DNA of 64,000 nt from positions 1 through 64,000 of the forward strand of contig NZ_JACOII010000065.1 in assembly GCF_016306625.1 (NCBI RefSeq), written 5' to 3'. This document shows, one piece after another, positions 63,572 through 64,000 of the stretch. A program made the translations under genes and the position numbers. The notes below the pieces were generated by a model that made no database searches, was not told the DNA's origin, and saw only the letters and a list, made by a program, of their open reading frames with translations. The first letter of the stretch is position 1; every line of letters begins with the position of its first letter. Source of the DNA: Xenorhabdus lircayensis (GTDB lineage: Bacteria > Pseudomonadota > Gammaproteobacteria > Enterobacterales > Enterobacteriaceae).

Positions 63572-63981
63572 TGGGAATGTCTCTACTCAGTATTTTTGAT
63601 ATTGCCAGCTCTGCGCTTTCCGCTCAGTCTCAGCGGCTGAATGTCAGCGCTAGCAATATGGCGAATGCCGATAGTGTTGCAGGGCCGGATGGCGAGCCTT
63701 ATCGCGCCAAACAAGTTGTATTTCGTGTCGCCGCGCCAGCAGGTCAGGAGATCGGTGGTGTGCGTGTCAGCGAAGTGGTGGATGATCCCACACCTTTCCG
63801 CCTTGAATATCAGCCGGGTCATCCACTGGCCGATGAAAAAGGTTATGTGCGTATGCCAAATGTGGATGTGGTCGGGGAAATGGTGAATACCATCTCAGCT
63901 TCCCGCAGTTATCAGGCAAACATTGAAGTGCTCAATACCACCAAATCCATCATGTTGAAAACGCTGACGCTGGGCCAGTAA
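63571..63981 (+). CDS. flgC: Flagellar basal-body rod protein FlgC
   Basis: The 136-residue protein ([51 protein letters not shown]...[44 protein letters not shown]) has both rod-family end motifs. Translation is coupled to flgB. Confidence 0.96.
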   Translation: MGMSLLSIFDIASSALSAQSQRLNVSASNMANADSVAGPDGEPYRAKQVVFRVAAPAGQEIGGVRVSEVVDDPTPFRLEYQPGHPLADEKGYVRMPNVDVVGEMVNTISASRSYQANIEVLNTTKSIMLKTLTLGQ

Positions 63982-63994
63982 CAGGAATTTCGTT

Positions 63995-64000
63995 ATGGGA
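63995..64000 (+). CDS. flgD: First codons of flgD (partial, cut by window end)
   Basis: ATG at 63995 follows CAGGAATTT, 13 bp after the flgC stop. Only Met-Gly is in the window. flgD, the hook cap gene, follows flgC in the conserved operon, so the identity is inferred from order. Confidence 0.5.

Noticed and set aside
1..64000. CRISPR array, rRNA operon or replication origin
   Set aside because: No evenly spaced direct repeats with unique spacers, no rRNA-like sequence and no clustered DnaA boxes were seen.

Overview
The window looks like a chromosomal segment of an entomopathogenic enterobacterium of the Xenorhabdus/Photorhabdus group (Morganellaceae), more likely Xenorhabdus. Housekeeping and flagellar proteins (PyrC, TrhO, LpxL, BssS, FlhDC, MotAB, Che, FlhBA, FlgNMABC) resemble those of E. 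coli and Salmonella closely. The accessory DNA between them is AT-rich, full of insertion sequences, broken genes and toxin-like genes, which is typical of these insect pathogens. The genus call is inference, as no 16S gene is present.

Layout. (1) 1-14.7 kb is an accessory island. It holds a possible clan CD-like protein, a cluster of RNA-like hairpins, an intact P4-type integrase, an ISKra4-family transposase with a frameshifted resolvase, an IS30 element with a stop codon in its transposase, a CI/Cro lysogeny-type switch with operators, a NADAR protein, an orphan type II thioesterase and a second integrase relic cut by an IS1-family element. (2) 14.7-24.2 kb carries an RBBP9-type hydrolase, a broken PL14-like lyase gene, a LysR regulator upstream of lldP-lldD, a DUF1543 protein, a PhzF-family protein, two tandemly duplicated small secreted proteins and a HigBA toxin-antitoxin pair. 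(3) 24.6-34 kb is mostly core: lpxL, trhO, an RcsA-like regulator, bssS, pyrC, four separate tRNA-Asn genes, ylaC, a CspE-like gene and mgtC. A decayed Mg2+-transport P-type ATPase gene follows mgtC.

(4) 38-57.4 kb is the flagellar master and chemotaxis region: flhDC, motAB-cheAW, two Tsr-like receptors, cheRBYZ, then flhBA. The flhDC upstream region has a perfect CRP-type palindrome and a perfect RcsAB-box-like palindrome 83 bp apart. Sigma-28 promoters precede the first receptor gene and flgM. The cheZ-flhB junction contains an alpha/beta hydrolase, an overlapping serine recombinase and an AGCS symporter. (5) 57.4-61.1 kb lies between flhA and flgN. It holds an intact TcdA/TcdB-type glycosyltransferase-like gene, an intact protein with a C58 (YopT)-like cysteine protease pattern, and decayed DUF4291, Sel1-repeat and CBS-domain genes. 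(6) 61.4-64 kb returns to flagellar genes: flgN, flgM and flgA on the minus strand, flgB, flgC and the first codons of flgD on the plus strand.

How it fits together. FlhDC, probably controlled by CRP and Rcs, drives the flagellar genes. FlgM and sigma-28 time the receptor and chemotaxis operon. The accessory blocks sit at operon boundaries and do not break flagellar genes. The most interesting points are the hairpin-rich probable RNA at 1.1-1.44 kb with a partial second copy at 13.6 kb, the paired effector-like genes inside the flagellar cluster, the mgtL-like leader before a dead Mg2+ ATPase, and the flhDC control region.
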